A stretch of 64,000 nt of DNA from NCBI GenBank assembly GCA_037952775.1, contig JBANAY010000004.1, positions 2,232,001-2,296,000 of the forward strand, read 5' to 3'. Below the pieces are notes generated by a model. It saw nothing but the letters and a program-made list of their open reading frames with translations, had not been told where the DNA came from and did no database searches. Within the stretch, counting starts at the first letter, position 1. Every line of letters starts with the position of its first letter. The DNA comes from Clonostachys chloroleuca (Eukaryota > Ascomycota > Sordariomycetes > Hypocreales > Bionectriaceae). Position numbers and translations under genes: made by a program. Below, piece after piece: positions 1-10,092 of the stretch.

Positions 1-601
1 CCTTGCTTATGAAAATACCAAGCTAGAAATAGCCATGATTATACGTCGGAGCTTGGATCGGCCGCAAGTTGTAATGTGTGTGAATATGCATGGATCAATC
101 CCCCTGCAGATGCAGTTTCTTGTCTGTCGAATTAATCACCACACCATCGATTATATTAGCTGACTGACGTTGATGCAGCTCCAGGAGGGAGAGTTCCGCA
201 CACCCTCCTAAACAGACAAAGATGGTGGCAACGCGATGGACAACTCTCATTGGTCTAGCTTTCTCGAGAACCCCGCAAACGTATGTCATAGAACGGAATC
301 TGGGGCTGACCCACGGCCATTGTCCTTGATTTTATTTAGAGCATAGTGACATCGGCTCGGTGACTTGCATACAGGTGGTGTCAGCAGGGGCTTGACATCA
401 TATCGCATTGCGCCATGACGCCTTTAACTGAGTGTAGATCCCAGATGCTCTCCCGAGATTTAAACCATCCTTACGCCTCGAACAACTCCAACAAAAACAT
501 TCAATCCAAACGAGCTTTCCTCATTATCTACAAAGACGAGCAAATACGAATATCGGACATCATAAAACCCCAAACGTTGAGCAAACGATATCTCCACAAA
601 A
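1..601. other. Left-edge intergenic region
   Basis: No convincing gene is seen. Short open frames on both strands have no recognisable domain. The last part is presumably the promoter and leader of the glycine-rich gene that starts at 602. Confidence 0.5.
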
Positions 602-871
602 ATGTCAAACAACGATAACGGAGGTCTCTTGGGCGGTCTCCTCGGAGGAGTCGATAATGTCCTCACTGGCGGCGAACAGGCCCAAGGCAAGGGCGGTCTC
701 CTAGGAGGCGTCGTGGGTGCTGTTGGTTCCACCACCCAAGGGCTCGGCAACGCTCTTGGTCAAACTACGGCAGGTGTTGGGCAGGCAGTCGGAGATGTTG
801 GAAATACTGTGGGCGGAACTGTCGGCAATGTGACTGGAAATGATCAAAGGTATAAGAAGAGCGGTATCTAA
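602..871 (+). CDS. Small glycine-rich hypothetical protein
   Basis: An uninterrupted 89-codon frame starts with ATG at 602 (MSNNDNGG) and ends in TAA. The protein is built almost wholly from Gly, Val, Leu, Thr and Asn. Near-repeats of GGLLGG appear at about residues 8-16 and 31-35, followed by G-(A/T)-xxVGxxVG-type repeats to residue 80 and a short basic tail (RYKKSGI). There is no signal peptide and no cysteine, so it is not a hydrophobin. The alternating Gly/Val pattern with a helical heptad-like spacing resembles small stress-associated or LEA-like fungal proteins, but I cannot assign a family. It is a single exon, on the strand opposite to the downstream pseudogene. Confidence 0.6.
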   Translation: MSNNDNGGLLGGLLGGVDNVLTGGEQAQGKGGLLGGVVGAVGSTTQGLGNALGQTTAGVGQAVGDVGNTVGGTVGNVTGNDQRYKKSGI

Positions 872-1082
872 ATACCTTCGTAGGGAAACCTTCTAAAAAT
901 AAACCAAATAATCACTTGCTCTTGCGAGCTAATGTGAGAAAAGGAACTACAAAAAACAGATACTATAAACAAATTGATATTTTGTGAATAATTAATAATG
1001 CAAACAATAATATTACAAACAATGAATGCTAAAGTGTATGAATACTGCATGCCCAGCACAATAACAAAGCAGACCTCTTTCT

Positions 1083-2321
1083 TTATTTATAGTCATAATA
1101 GCTACTAGAGTCATAGTGGCCTTTGAGACCATCAGATCCCAGCCCAAACGGACCTGATTTCGAAGACTTAGAACTGGAACTCGAAGCCCGTGGCTTAACG
1201 TCCGGGGCTACAAGGCGGCGATCCCGACTCCTCTCCCGATGACCAGTTGAATAGTAATCCCCTTCATGCAAGTACTCCCGCTGCCTATCATGATGACGGT
1301 TGTCTCGAAGAGACAGCTTGTCCATTCCAAAGTCCTCTTCGTACGCGTAACGAGTAGACCCACGAGGAGTGCTGCTAGTATACTCGCTGTCGCCGTAGCG
1401 TTCAGGGCGGTAAGATTCCCTGCCACTTCTGCTCGTGTGTTGAGAAGCCGGCTTGGCTTTTTTCCTGGTTGGGGGCTCCTTAACGGCGAAGTGAACGGAT
1501 GGAGGGAGGAATCTGTCTCTGGAAACAACTTCCTTGTATGCGCCATGCAAGAAGCCCAAAAGCGCGCGCCGCATAAGCCTTCTTTCAGAGACCACTGTCA
1601 GCCATCAGTAGGTACCGCCATTCGTACCTGAAGCCTTTTCCATAACGGCAAGGACGAGATGGTCCCAATCAAGTAAGGTGACATAAGGAGTGTGGTATTT
1701 GACGCTATATCGAGCAGCTTGGGCCATCAACTCGTAGGAATTGTCCAGAAATGCGGTTTCGCGAGATCGAATGAGTTCCCCGCTAGTCCGGCGATGGAAA
1801 CCGGCCTGGATCGCCATCTCGAACTCTTCAGGATTGATAGTCCCCGGGCGCTTTGCTTCAAGAACGGCGAAGGGGTGTTCCCAATCGCCGTCATGAGTCC
1901 AAGCGCGGTCAACTCGGGAGCGGTTGTCTGCACCGTCTATTGTCGCGTTACGTTCATTGAGCATAACTACATTGTCGTGACGGTAAAAGGAGGTCAATGC
2001 CAAATGAACAGGGTTGAGTAACTGGCAGGAGGAAGCGTCAACAACATCTCCCTCCGTCCTCAAAACTCGGTTATCAGCCTCCCAAGTGGCCAGGTAGGCA
2101 CGGTCGACCCTTTGTGATGTCGTTGTGGTAAGGATTTCGTCCGCCAAATCCAGCCAGACACTTATGTTTAAGCCCAAAGCTACGCTGGGAGGGAAATAAG
2201 TACCCTCAGAGGTCTAGCTCGAATTATATGTCCGACGTCCTGGTGCCCCATCCTCACGTCTGGCTTCAGGAAGAGCAATGTCAAAGCTCTGTCGGATGGT
2301 AAAAGGACCATTTCCAGCCAT
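1083..2321 (-). pseudogene. Decayed gene, PD-(D/E)XK nuclease-like protein with Ser/Arg-rich tail
   Basis: Three open segments on the minus strand lie in one and the same frame. They run from an ATG at 2321 (MAGNGPFTIRQSF) to a stop at 1083, interrupted by TAG at 2214-2216 and TGA at 1605-1607. The middle segment has RVDRAW, then about 15 residues later FAVLEAKRPG, then a helix with QAARY and a strand YVTLLDWDHLVLAVM. The D...ExK spacing followed by a Q-containing helix suggests a PD-(D/E)XK nuclease fold. The last segment is rich in Ser, Arg, Tyr and His and looks disordered. Both stops could come from one C-to-T change (CAG to TAG, CGA to TGA). A 33-nt intron (1595-1627, phase-compatible) could also remove the TGA, but that is very short for a fungal intron. 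Family identity is inference. It lies divergent to the kinase-like pseudogene at 3411. Confidence 0.5.
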
Positions 2322-2457
2322 GTTGAAGGGGATTATTGACAATACTTGTTGATAAATAAGTATTGACGATAATCGTTGACAAATAAGTATTGATGATAAT
2401 TGTTGATAAATAAGTATTGGTAATAATTGTCGACAAGGAATTATTGACAAAATATTT
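2322..2457. repeat. 27-bp tandem repeat array
   Basis: AT-rich direct repeats with a 27-bp period start at 2348, 2375, 2402 and 2429. Three copies are near identical (core GATAAATAAGTATTG) and the fourth is diverged and slightly longer. A weaker 26-bp copy at 2322-2347 touches the ATG of the minus-strand pseudogene. The period is a multiple of three, and the minus frame stays open through the array as a 9-residue repeat (ILIYQQLSS-like). The array could therefore have been coding, or could be promoter DNA. Confidence 0.8.
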
Positions 2458-3410
2458 GTTAAAGGAGAATGATGTTCAAGCGGAGAGGACATACGGCAGA
2501 CGAAAAGCTGTCTTATATATTTCAGGCCACAGGGCTTGACTCCAACTACTCCAACGGGGGCAGTACGGAACCGAACCAATTCTCAGACTTCCCATGTACG
2601 CTCATGGAAGCAGGTTGTTCCCAGTATCCCGGTCACAAATAAATGGTCAACTAATAGGGAATATTCTCTAAGCGACGACCCGTCGGTGGCCCCTAGACTC
2701 CTCCTACTTATTTCATTGCCCCTTCGAAGTTTGAGAGACGACATTCGTGGGCGAATCGATTGAATTTAGCGCTCACTTGTATATTTAAAGTCGACAAAAT
2801 CCAGGGAGGTGGATGCGGTCTCAGGTCGGCGCTTAGGATGTTGGCTCATGTTCCTCTAGGCTCCAACATCGTGAGTAGCACCACGATGTAACGGCAAACG
2901 CTAACGGTGAATAAACCCAAAGGTCACAATGAGAACGATGATCATAATCAAGTCATAATAATGAGTAAACAATGGTCATACGCAGACGTAAAACCTAAGC
3001 ATACATTTTATTGAATGAATTCTTGAAACTTGAAGCGACCCGGCTGGGGCACACTTGTATGTATATGCGTGAGCGACCAACAACCAACTGTACCCAGGCT
3101 GTGCTACCAGTGGAGCCACAGCAAGGCGTCAAAAATTCACAAGCTCTAAGCGCTCAGGCTGAATTACCAAGCAGAATGGAGCCGCTCTTTTTCCTCTAGT
3201 GCAAAGCAGGCGCTTGAAGCGCTGCTCGATCGCGGCCGCTGCAGTCTGTGAAGGGGTACAGGTCCCTTCAATGTTCCATTAGTAATCACGTGAGCCAACG
3301 TTTGTGTTTCTTCAATTCACGTCACTTCCTTCTTTCTCTACCTACAAGCGCTTCCTTCATTTTCTTCTAGATAAACAAAAGCTGGCTACTTCGACATTCT
3401 TCATTTCATC
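2458..3410. other. Intergenic region between two divergent pseudogenes
   Basis: No gene is seen. It should hold the promoters of the divergent nuclease-like and kinase-like loci. A pyrimidine-rich stretch lies just before the plus-strand ATG at 3411. Confidence 0.5.
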
Positions 3411-4502
3411 ATGCCGAGAAAGCGTTTACCCAGTGGTTTCCCATATCATCCAGGACTTGAGCTCTCTATCAAAAGACACATTCCTCCTGAACCATTTGCA
3501 GGGCCCTCATTCCTCGAGAATGCAGCTCCCCGGCCCATAGCTCGGGACCCCCCGGAGGTCCATACCGCACACCCCTTGAATGGTGTATCGACTTCCCTCC
3601 GGCCGATACAAAACCTGCCAAGGATCCAGAGGTCCGGAGACTACATGTGGTTGAGCAAGTCGCCTGTGGAGCAGAGCGCGCGGCGCAAGTTCTACGTTGC
3701 TACCTCAACGACACTGAGGGCACAACCTACATCGCCAAGATGTTCGATGCCCTCTACTTCTGGCCTGAGGATGGCGACCATACCTATGAGGCTGACGGCA
3801 ACTATGCGTCCGAAGCAGCGGCCTATGAAGATCTCATGGAGCTAGACATGGATGGCCATCTCACGCCCCATTATCACGGTTCATGGACGTTTGATTTGCC
3901 AGTTCCAAGCCCTCATTCACCTTCCACTCGATCTGTCCGCATGATTCTTATAGAGGATATCCCGGGTCGATCAATGGGTATATTCTCGGGGATAACCTGG
4001 AAACCTTTATCCTCCCAGAACATAGGCTTGCCGTCCTGGCTAGAGTCATGGAAATTTATAGCGTGCTTGAGTATGTCGGCATTGTCCATATGGACCTCGC
4101 CCCCAGGAATGTGATGATAACGGGAGTGGATTTTAATACGTGGCCCAATCATACCATGCCAGAAGTTGCGCTTATCGACTTTAATCGGTGCGCATTGCTC
4201 AACAGACCAAGCAGGTACTTCCCCAGGATGACAATACCAAGCCCATAGACCCAAAGACCTACCTTAGCAGGAAATGCCCCACCAAGTGGAAGGATTGGGT
4301 CCCCGAACCCCATCGCTCAAACCCAGCAGCTTGGAGGGGATGGGTGCGCAAGCTTTGGCCCAATAGCGAAGATTACTCGCAGCCACGTATGAAAGCCCGC
4401 CAGTTCAGTGACCTTGAAGACTTTATCGAGGTTCCTCCCCAGCCGGACCCGCAGTATGTCCGTCCGCCATCACCACCCACGGAGTCTGATGAAGAACTTT
4501 AG
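3411..4502 (+). pseudogene. Kinase-like protein gene with three frameshifts
   Basis: Starting at ATG 3411 (MPRKRLPSGFPYHPG), a continuous protein can be followed to TAG at 4500-4502 only by changing frame three times. The changes are near 3548-3553 (C6 run), near 3961-3966 (CCCGGG) and near 4186-4188 (CGG). Each is cured by one extra C or G. Visible kinase features are a candidate beta3 lysine (YIAKMFDA), a helix-C-like EAAAYEDL, the catalytic loop HMDLAPRNVMI (HxDxxxxN) and a metal-binding DFN (VALIDFNRC) in place of DFG. This points to the atypical RIO/aminoglycoside-phosphotransferase-like side of the kinase fold, common in fungal proteins of unknown role. The C-terminus is Pro-rich and acidic (PPSPPTESDEEL). 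There is no room for introns at the breaks. Either the gene is dead or the sequence carries homopolymer errors. Confidence 0.65.
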
Positions 4503-5046
4503 CCTGTTGAAATGCAGCAGCGTGTCAATTAAAAACAACTTGTCTCATTTTTAACATAGCTTGCAATGGAGTATAAGGGCGTTTACCCGGAACTTAGAGA
4601 TAAGATAATAGATCATTTTATTCATTTCAGTCATGTATCAAAGCGCTATAGTAACAAGACCCCTCCGTGAGTTCTCCAAGACGGACCTTCTGCCTTACTT
4701 TCTACCTATATCACAAACCACAAAGCTATGCATTGAGGTAATAACATGGTTGGTAACTGTGATTGTGACCAAACTAGAGACTCCGGGATTCACCAGCAAG
4801 GTGATCTACTCAGCTACTGATGGATCATTGTGCAGTCGCAGATAATGGAACTAGCTAATTTTATAAGTTTGCCTCATTTGATGAGTAGGCTCCAATAGAC
4901 TACGAATAGTTAAAACAGTCGTGCAGCTATACTACGTTATCTACGAAAACTCTTGAGAATGAGGAAAAGACGTGTGGGGATTCATAACTCACTGTCTACA
5001 ACCCAGGCCATATCTACTTGGATAAAATCCTCACACAAAGCTTCAT
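4503..5046. other. Intergenic region, convergent 3' ends
   Basis: This lies between the 3' ends of the kinase-like locus and the minus-strand Zn2Cys6 gene. No gene, tRNA or repeat was recognised. Confidence 0.5.
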
Positions 5047-7062
5047 CTACATAAACGGAAGCGGGACACCAAAATTCTGACGGCAGAAATACTTCATCGT
5101 CACTCTCCGCCGCTGGGCTCTCTGAGCCTCCCCGTGCAACTCAATGAAAGATGCGAAAAAGTTTCCTCTGCTCAAAGGGTTCCCGATCTGCCTTAGACGC
5201 TCCACAGCCCACCGCGACTCACCCGTTTCGAAACACTCGACGCCGTACAAGAACAAAGCTCGGAGGTACCCTGGGTTTAGGGTCCCTCCATTGGAGCTTC
5301 CCCAGTCGCCATCAACGTATCCTCTAATCTGCGCCATAGCGTGCCTTGATTCGATTGATGGAAATATCGGATCCCCAAGAGTTCGACCGAAGACAATGAG
5401 CTCGGCGAAGTACGCTGCCAGGCAGACCCCAGCGAGCGCGATGGTGGGCTCTGCAATAGCAAAATTGAAATGTTCTCGAAGTTCTCTCGGCTGGAGGCGT
5501 AATGGCCCAGGTCGGTTATCCCACAAGGCGTACATGGTATCTTTCAGGCCAGTCAAGATGACATTCACTTCAGCCTGGTCTGCCGGGGTGGTTCGTGATC
5601 GGCGGTAGTGGCTTACGTCTGCAACTCTGTTTGACACCCTTTGGACCTTGAGATAAAATACGTAAAGTGGCGTGCTGATGGTATCGTAGAGAGTATCTCC
5701 CGGATCTAGGCTGGTATCCAGAGAAGAGAGGCTTGGCACCTCGGGTATGCTTTCAGTCAAGTGGTTGAAAACAGAATCTGGCAGTAAGCTTGGGCTCCCT
5801 CCCCTTTTCGCAGCAGTGTCGAGGATCTGCACCCAAGTACATATCCGCAACGAAATGGGAGATTTGTGGCCAGTTCTCAACCACACATCCAGTCGATTTA
5901 TTAGCACGGGGTCCAGCCACGTGAAAGTAGGGTTGTCTCGATTTGGGAGAATAATTTGGGATAAAAGAAGTAAAAATGCGTCGATGAGTATGATATCAAA
6001 GTCGATATTGTCATTGTCCAATACAAACTGGAAACTGCTGATGGCTGCTTGATACAGAGACATGGCGAATTCAGTCGGCAACCTGTCCACCTGAGTTCGA
6101 TGCAGTGCTTGGGTTGACAGGATACATCTAGCCACCGATACCTCTTGTGCACCAAGCTGTGCTATGCTCTGTTTTATTCTTTTCCAACCAAGACTGTCAA
6201 AATGAGACAAAAACGGGCAATCTAGCTCGTCTGTGAAGTAGGAGAACGAGGCCTCAGTTGGCACCTCATAGGTGACAAACTTGTCCAAACTCAATGTCAG
6301 CGATATGACTTGTGAAGTCCGCTGGAAACGTTCTAGAGAAGAAGCTCCAAAGTCCGGATCGTTCTCTTGATCATGGCCTTCAGAACCAGGGTATATTGGT
6401 ACCTCGTCAGTTGGAACGGCTGCTGGAAGAACTCCTTCAGGCTGAGCATTGCTCGGGAGGCACAGGTTTGGGCCCTGGTTCTGTGGTTCCACATGAGATA
6501 TATCACTGGAATCCGTGCAAATATTTGGATGCTGCAAGCTCTGTATTGGTGAGAGCAGCTTGTTGGCGAGGTTCCCGGCCTGCCAAAGTGTAGGGGATGC
6601 ACCGGCTGTGATGCTCATCTGATCTTCCGAGCTACTAACATATTCCCCGCTTGGATCATCGAAAATTCGAGGCCATCCCCGTGGATCCGGTGTTTTATAC
6701 ACGCATGGTCTGCCTTGCTTGGTGCATCTTTGGCAAGAAGGGCGCTTCTCGTCGCATTTGACTTTCCTGGCTCTGCAAACAAGGCACCCGGTCCGGGTGC
6801 GAGTTTTACATTTGATGCGAGAATTGAGTGCTGATTTATCAGGTTCGATGCTCTGCACCACTTCGTATCGATCAATAGGCGTTGGAGTTTGGGAACCTGG
6901 TGGGTTGGGAGACGTTGGGGCGCCGCGCGGTGCTGACGGCTCTAAAGGTAAATCTGAAGCCGACGGTGATGGATTCGAACGTATAGGTGGCTCGAAAGGT
7001 TCTTGTGAGTTTGAGACCTCCGCAGATTCTGAAGGGGGAGTTGTGTGTACGTGTAGCGCCAT
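5047..7062 (-). CDS. Zn(II)2Cys6 transcription factor
   Basis: A single-exon 671-residue protein starts at ATG 7062 (MALHVHTTPP). Residues 1-80 are Pro/Ser-rich and disordered. The binuclear zinc cluster uses Cys93, 96, 103, 110, 113 and 120 (CX2CX6CX6CX2CX6C) with the basic RARKVKC stretch, followed by a short linker. The remaining part is helical and resembles the fungal-specific C-terminal regulatory region (TF domain 2 type): SLDKFVTYEVPTEASF, then FFASFIELHGEAQRAQRRR near the end. The family are nuclear DNA-binding regulators, usually of nearby metabolic or secondary-metabolism genes. The target is unknown. It lies upstream of, and in the same orientation as, the GDPD gene (344 bp apart), but no cluster is evident. 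Confidence 0.9.
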   Translation of the reverse strand: MALHVHTTPPSESAEVSNSQEPFEPPIRSNPSPSASDLPLEPSAPRGAPTSPNPPGSQTPTPIDRYEVVQSIEPDKSALNSRIKCKTRTRTGCLVCRARKVKCDEKRPSCQRCTKQGRPCVYKTPDPRGWPRIFDDPSGEYVSSSEDQMSITAGASPTLWQAGNLANKLLSPIQSLQHPNICTDSSDISHVEPQNQGPNLCLPSNAQPEGVLPAAVPTDEVPIYPGSEGHDQENDPDFGASSLERFQRTSQVISLTLSLDKFVTYEVPTEASFSYFTDELDCPFLSHFDSLGWKRIKQSIAQLGAQEVSVARCILSTQALHRTQVDRLPTEFAMSLYQAAISSFQFVLDNDNIDFDIILIDAFLLLLSQIILPNRDNPTFTWLDPVLINRLDVWLRTGHKSPISLRICTWVQILDTAAKRGGSPSLLPDSVFNHLTESIPEVPSLSSLDTSLDPGDTLYDTISTPLYVFYLKVQRVSNRVADVSHYRRSRTTPADQAEVNVILTGLKDTMYALWDNRPGPLRLQPRELREHFNFAIAEPTIALAGVCLAAYFAELIVFGRTLGDPIFPSIESRHAMAQIRGYVDGDWGSSNGGTLNPGYLRALFLYGVECFETGESRWAVERLRQIGNPLSRGNFFASFIELHGEAQRAQRRRVTMKYFCRQNFGVPLPFM

Positions 7063-7406
7063 TGTCGACGATTCGATTTCAAACCATCATTGACAGTTGA
7101 GAGCCTGGAACCGGCCCATGCCAGCCTCAGGGGCATTCGTGCCTTATATAGCGCTGGGCAGGCGATAGAGATGCCCTCCACCTCGCTGTGGCCGCTAAAA
7201 TGCGTCACTGGACACTAAACCCCAACTAAACTCCCGTGGACCGACCTCGAATCACTTAACAACGAGACACTTACAACCTACATTACCTACCCAACCACAT
7301 TCGCCTCGGACAAGTTTTCGATCTTATATTGAATACCTTTTGACAAAGGAGTCATAGAGAATCCCGATGTTTAACTGTCCTACATTATTCCCTGTGCCAT
7401 TCCTCC
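7063..7406. other. Intergenic region
   Basis: This holds the promoter of the Zn2Cys6 gene (minus strand) and the 3' flank of the GDPD gene. No further feature is seen. Confidence 0.5.
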
Positions 7407-8219
7407 TCAATTATGCAGTGCACGAGCATCGCTCAAAATCCTAGCAACCTGGGACACATCGTCACTTATGAGTTGATCTAGCAGTCCTTCTCGCACCCAA
7501 TTGATAGCTTGGGCCTCTACATCCACACCATATTTCTTGAGTGCCTCGAGCCTAGCTGGGGATGGAATATGCAAGAACACCGCGAAGCCGCCCTTGTGGA
7601 GCTGGTAAGCCTCGCCACTGGGGAAATGCTGAATCTCAAGGTTGACTGCGTCTAGATTTGCTTCCCGCGCTATGGCGGCAGGATCGAGGAACCGCGAATG
7701 CGAGATTCCTACCGTCGGGACCTCTGGGATGATTTCCTTGACCGCCCGAAGCTGGACAAAGTCGAAGGAGGAGAACTGAAGCAGGTCGGCGCACTGCAGC
7801 TCATCGATCAAAGCTCTAAGCTTGGCGAATATGAGGTCATTCTGGTCGTAAATCTTGAGCTCGAGCTGGTAGATAATTCCAAGCTCTCGCGCCAGACGGA
7901 GGGCATCGGTAAGGCGCGGGACCTGCTCTCCAGCAAACTTCTTGTCAAACCAACTACCTGCATCTAGCTTCTCAATCTCTGCGTAGGTCATGTTACGGAC
8001 AAGGCCGTGGCCGTCAGTGGTTCGGTCCACGGTTTCATCGTGGATTAAAATGAGCTCGCCGTCACTCGTGAGAGCAAGGTCAGTTTCGCATGTCACTCCC
8101 TTCCCGCCAACCTCCACAGCCTTTCGAAATGCAGCGAGCGTATTTTCCGGAGCACCAGCACTGAAGCCCCGGTGTCCAGCAATTCGGACGGTTTGTGGTG
8201 TTGTTCTCAGGGGATTCAT
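7407..8219 (-). CDS. Glycerophosphodiester phosphodiesterase family protein
   Basis: A single-exon 270-residue protein starts at ATG 8219. It shows the GDPD/UgpQ TIM-barrel signature: H16-R17-G18 (AGHRGFS), E25-N26-T27 (PENTLAAF), E45xD47 (CETDLALTSDGELILIHD) and H60-D61 with VDRTTDG. These are the metal-binding and catalytic residues that cleave glycerophosphodiesters to glycerol-3-phosphate and an alcohol. No signal peptide or membrane segment is seen, so the enzyme is probably cytosolic, close to the bacterial UgpQ type rather than the large SPX-containing Gde1. The C-terminal part has ELKIYDQND and FSSFDFVQLRAVKEIIP, as usual for the barrel. Length fits the stand-alone domain. Confidence 0.92.
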   Translation of the reverse strand: MNPLRTTPQTVRIAGHRGFSAGAPENTLAAFRKAVEVGGKGVTCETDLALTSDGELILIHDETVDRTTDGHGLVRNMTYAEIEKLDAGSWFDKKFAGEQVPRLTDALRLARELGIIYQLELKIYDQNDLIFAKLRALIDELQCADLLQFSSFDFVQLRAVKEIIPEVPTVGISHSRFLDPAAIAREANLDAVNLEIQHFPSGEAYQLHKGGFAVFLHIPSPARLEALKKYGVDVEAQAINWVREGLLDQLISDDVSQVARILSDARALHN

Positions 8220-9033
8220 ATTTATCTAACACACATAGTCAGCAGAGCTCTAACAGGGTAAAATGTCGGTGCTCACTATTCAAATTCTGATTATGGAACT
8301 AGACTTGTAAAGTTAAGAACGAGCGCAGGAACAACACAGGTGAGTATCTAGCCCAACTGAGATAGCTAATTGACCCGTTCACAGGCGTGTCACGATGTCA
8401 CGCAGTCTATAGACTTCCTTGAAGGCAGGGATCCTTTATAAGAGCCTAGGCAGCGGGGCGTTCGCTTATGATGGGCCATGGTCCAGGTTGCCAGGGCTTG
8501 GAATGACGCTTCTCGCCAAAAGCGGAGCTCTTACGACGGTTGTCTCGCTTATAGTGGATCTTCGGGGCATTTCCAGGGACTTTCTGCATGGATTAGGCGA
8601 AGCAGTTGCGCGTTAGCTTCTCGCCGATCAACGACACAGAGAGGGAGGTTTGTGACTGGCTGCTCCCCATTTCTCCCCTTACTCGTGGACAACGCCACAA
8701 GAAGTGCAATAAAGCGAAATCTGTGTGTGGGCCTTGAACAAGGTCAGCGCGGGCATGTGTCTGGCTTGATTGATGAGTCTCACTCTCCAAGGCAACCAGA
8801 ATCTCCCCCGTTCCAGACTTTGGGTTTGAACCACCTACCCTAAACTTTGTGTAACCCACATAGAATCAGCAAATGACTTCAAAGTTTTACTATTGGGTGG
8901 GACTAGAATGTAGCTGAAGTCAGTTATATCTTTCAATAGAGAGAAACATTTTGCATTAAAGGGAAACCCCATCTCAAACAATTGATGATAATGTATTCTC
9001 GCTACTCGATGTTCTCACCACAATCCATTTCCT
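8220..9033. other. Intergenic region
   Basis: No gene is seen. A TTTGAACC motif near 8824 resembles a tRNA T-arm but has no supporting tRNA stems. Confidence 0.5.
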
Positions 9034-10092
9034 CTATCTGCTTTCCTCAACTAGAATTGTCTTCATTGTCGCTAGAATACGACCGTGAATACCTCCCCTG
9101 GCAACAATCAAGCCCCGGTTACGGTTCAAATCTCTTCCTGCGCAGAAGTCAATTTCGTTCCCATCCAAGTCTGTCACCTTGCCACCAAGCTCTGTGAAAA
9201 TCAACTGAGAGCCCGCATGATCCCAAATGGGCATCTTGGTTGCCGGGCCTGCAGGAATCAGAAAATGCACATCGCCGCCGCCAACAATCAGCGCCGCATA
9301 TCGAATATGGGATGACCATATCTCCGTATTGGGAAAAGTCGTCTCAAACTTGTCCGCTAGTTTCGCAATAACATCATGACGGCAAGTCACGGCAGTGGCA
9401 CAGTCAACGATGTGAAGCTGCTTTGAGCTCAAGGGCCGCAGCGTTTCCAATGGACTGGAATCTCCCAGGCCGGTTGGTGTCATGGTGCGGATTGCTGAGC
9501 CTTGCCCTCTGACGGCTGTGAGCATGATGCCCAGGCCTGTCTTGTCGATTTCGTTCTCTGTAACTCTGGTCATCTCGGCGCTGATGTTTGGGCAGCCTAT
9601 TATCCCGACGACCTCCCTCCCGTCTTCAATGAGAGCTAAAGAAACGGCATATTGCTGGCCCTTTAGAAATGCAGCAGTCCCGTCGACGGGGTCGATTGTC
9701 CAGAATCTCCCCGCCTTGCACCTGGTCTTGTGACCGCCGAGATCTATCAAGTCCAGCATTTCTTCCACAGATTCTGGCTTCGGTAAAGGTTTTCCCGAAT
9801 CTCGCAGGTTGATCACATCTTCTGCGGCCAGTATAAGATCGTACACTTTGTCACGAAGTTTCTCATCACTTCTCAAAGCAGCCGAATTTTCCTCACCCAA
9901 GAACATATCATTTGGGAAGACGTGATGAAGAGCCTTGATTATAAGAGCCTGCGCTGCAAAATCCGCAATGGTGACGGGCGAGTTGTCTTCCTTTGGGATC
10001 TCAGAAACGCCGGATTGGACCTGTTTTGTGAGTATCGAGGCACGTAGAACAGCTAGTTCGGCGATATGCCGTTCATAAGAATATTCCGACAT
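9034..10092 (-). CDS. 3'(2'),5'-bisphosphate nucleotidase (Hal2/Met22 type)
   Basis: A single-exon 352-residue protein starts at ATG 10092 (MSEYSYERHIAELAVLRAS). It belongs to the inositol-monophosphatase superfamily. D44 lies in SPVTIADFAAQ, E67-E68 in FLGEENSAAL, the signature WTIDPVDGTAAFLKG is at residues 131-145 and WDHAGSQLIFTELGG lies near residue 275. These ligate the Mg2+ or Li+-sensitive metal site. The spacing and the GTAAFLKG motif match the Hal2/BPNT group, which converts 3'-phosphoadenosine 5'-phosphate to AMP in sulfate assimilation, rather than true inositol monophosphatases. Length is usual (about 350). Filamentous fungi often carry paralogues, so the exact orthologue is not settled. 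Confidence 0.9.
   Translation of the reverse strand: MSEYSYERHIAELAVLRASILTKQVQSGVSEIPKEDNSPVTIADFAAQALIIKALHHVFPNDMFLGEENSAALRSDEKLRDKVYDLILAAEDVINLRDSGKPLPKPESVEEMLDLIDLGGHKTRCKAGRFWTIDPVDGTAAFLKGQQYAVSLALIEDGREVVGIIGCPNISAEMTRVTENEIDKTGLGIMLTAVRGQGSAIRTMTPTGLGDSSPLETLRPLSSKQLHIVDCATAVTCRHDVIAKLADKFETTFPNTEIWSSHIRYAALIVGGGDVHFLIPAGPATKMPIWDHAGSQLIFTELGGKVTDLDGNEIDFCAGRDLNRNRGLIVARGGIHGRILATMKTILVEESR

Noticed and set aside
8815..8840. TTTGAACC motif resembling a tRNA T-arm
   Set aside because: The loop lacks the TTC start, and no acceptor, D or anticodon stems can be drawn around it.
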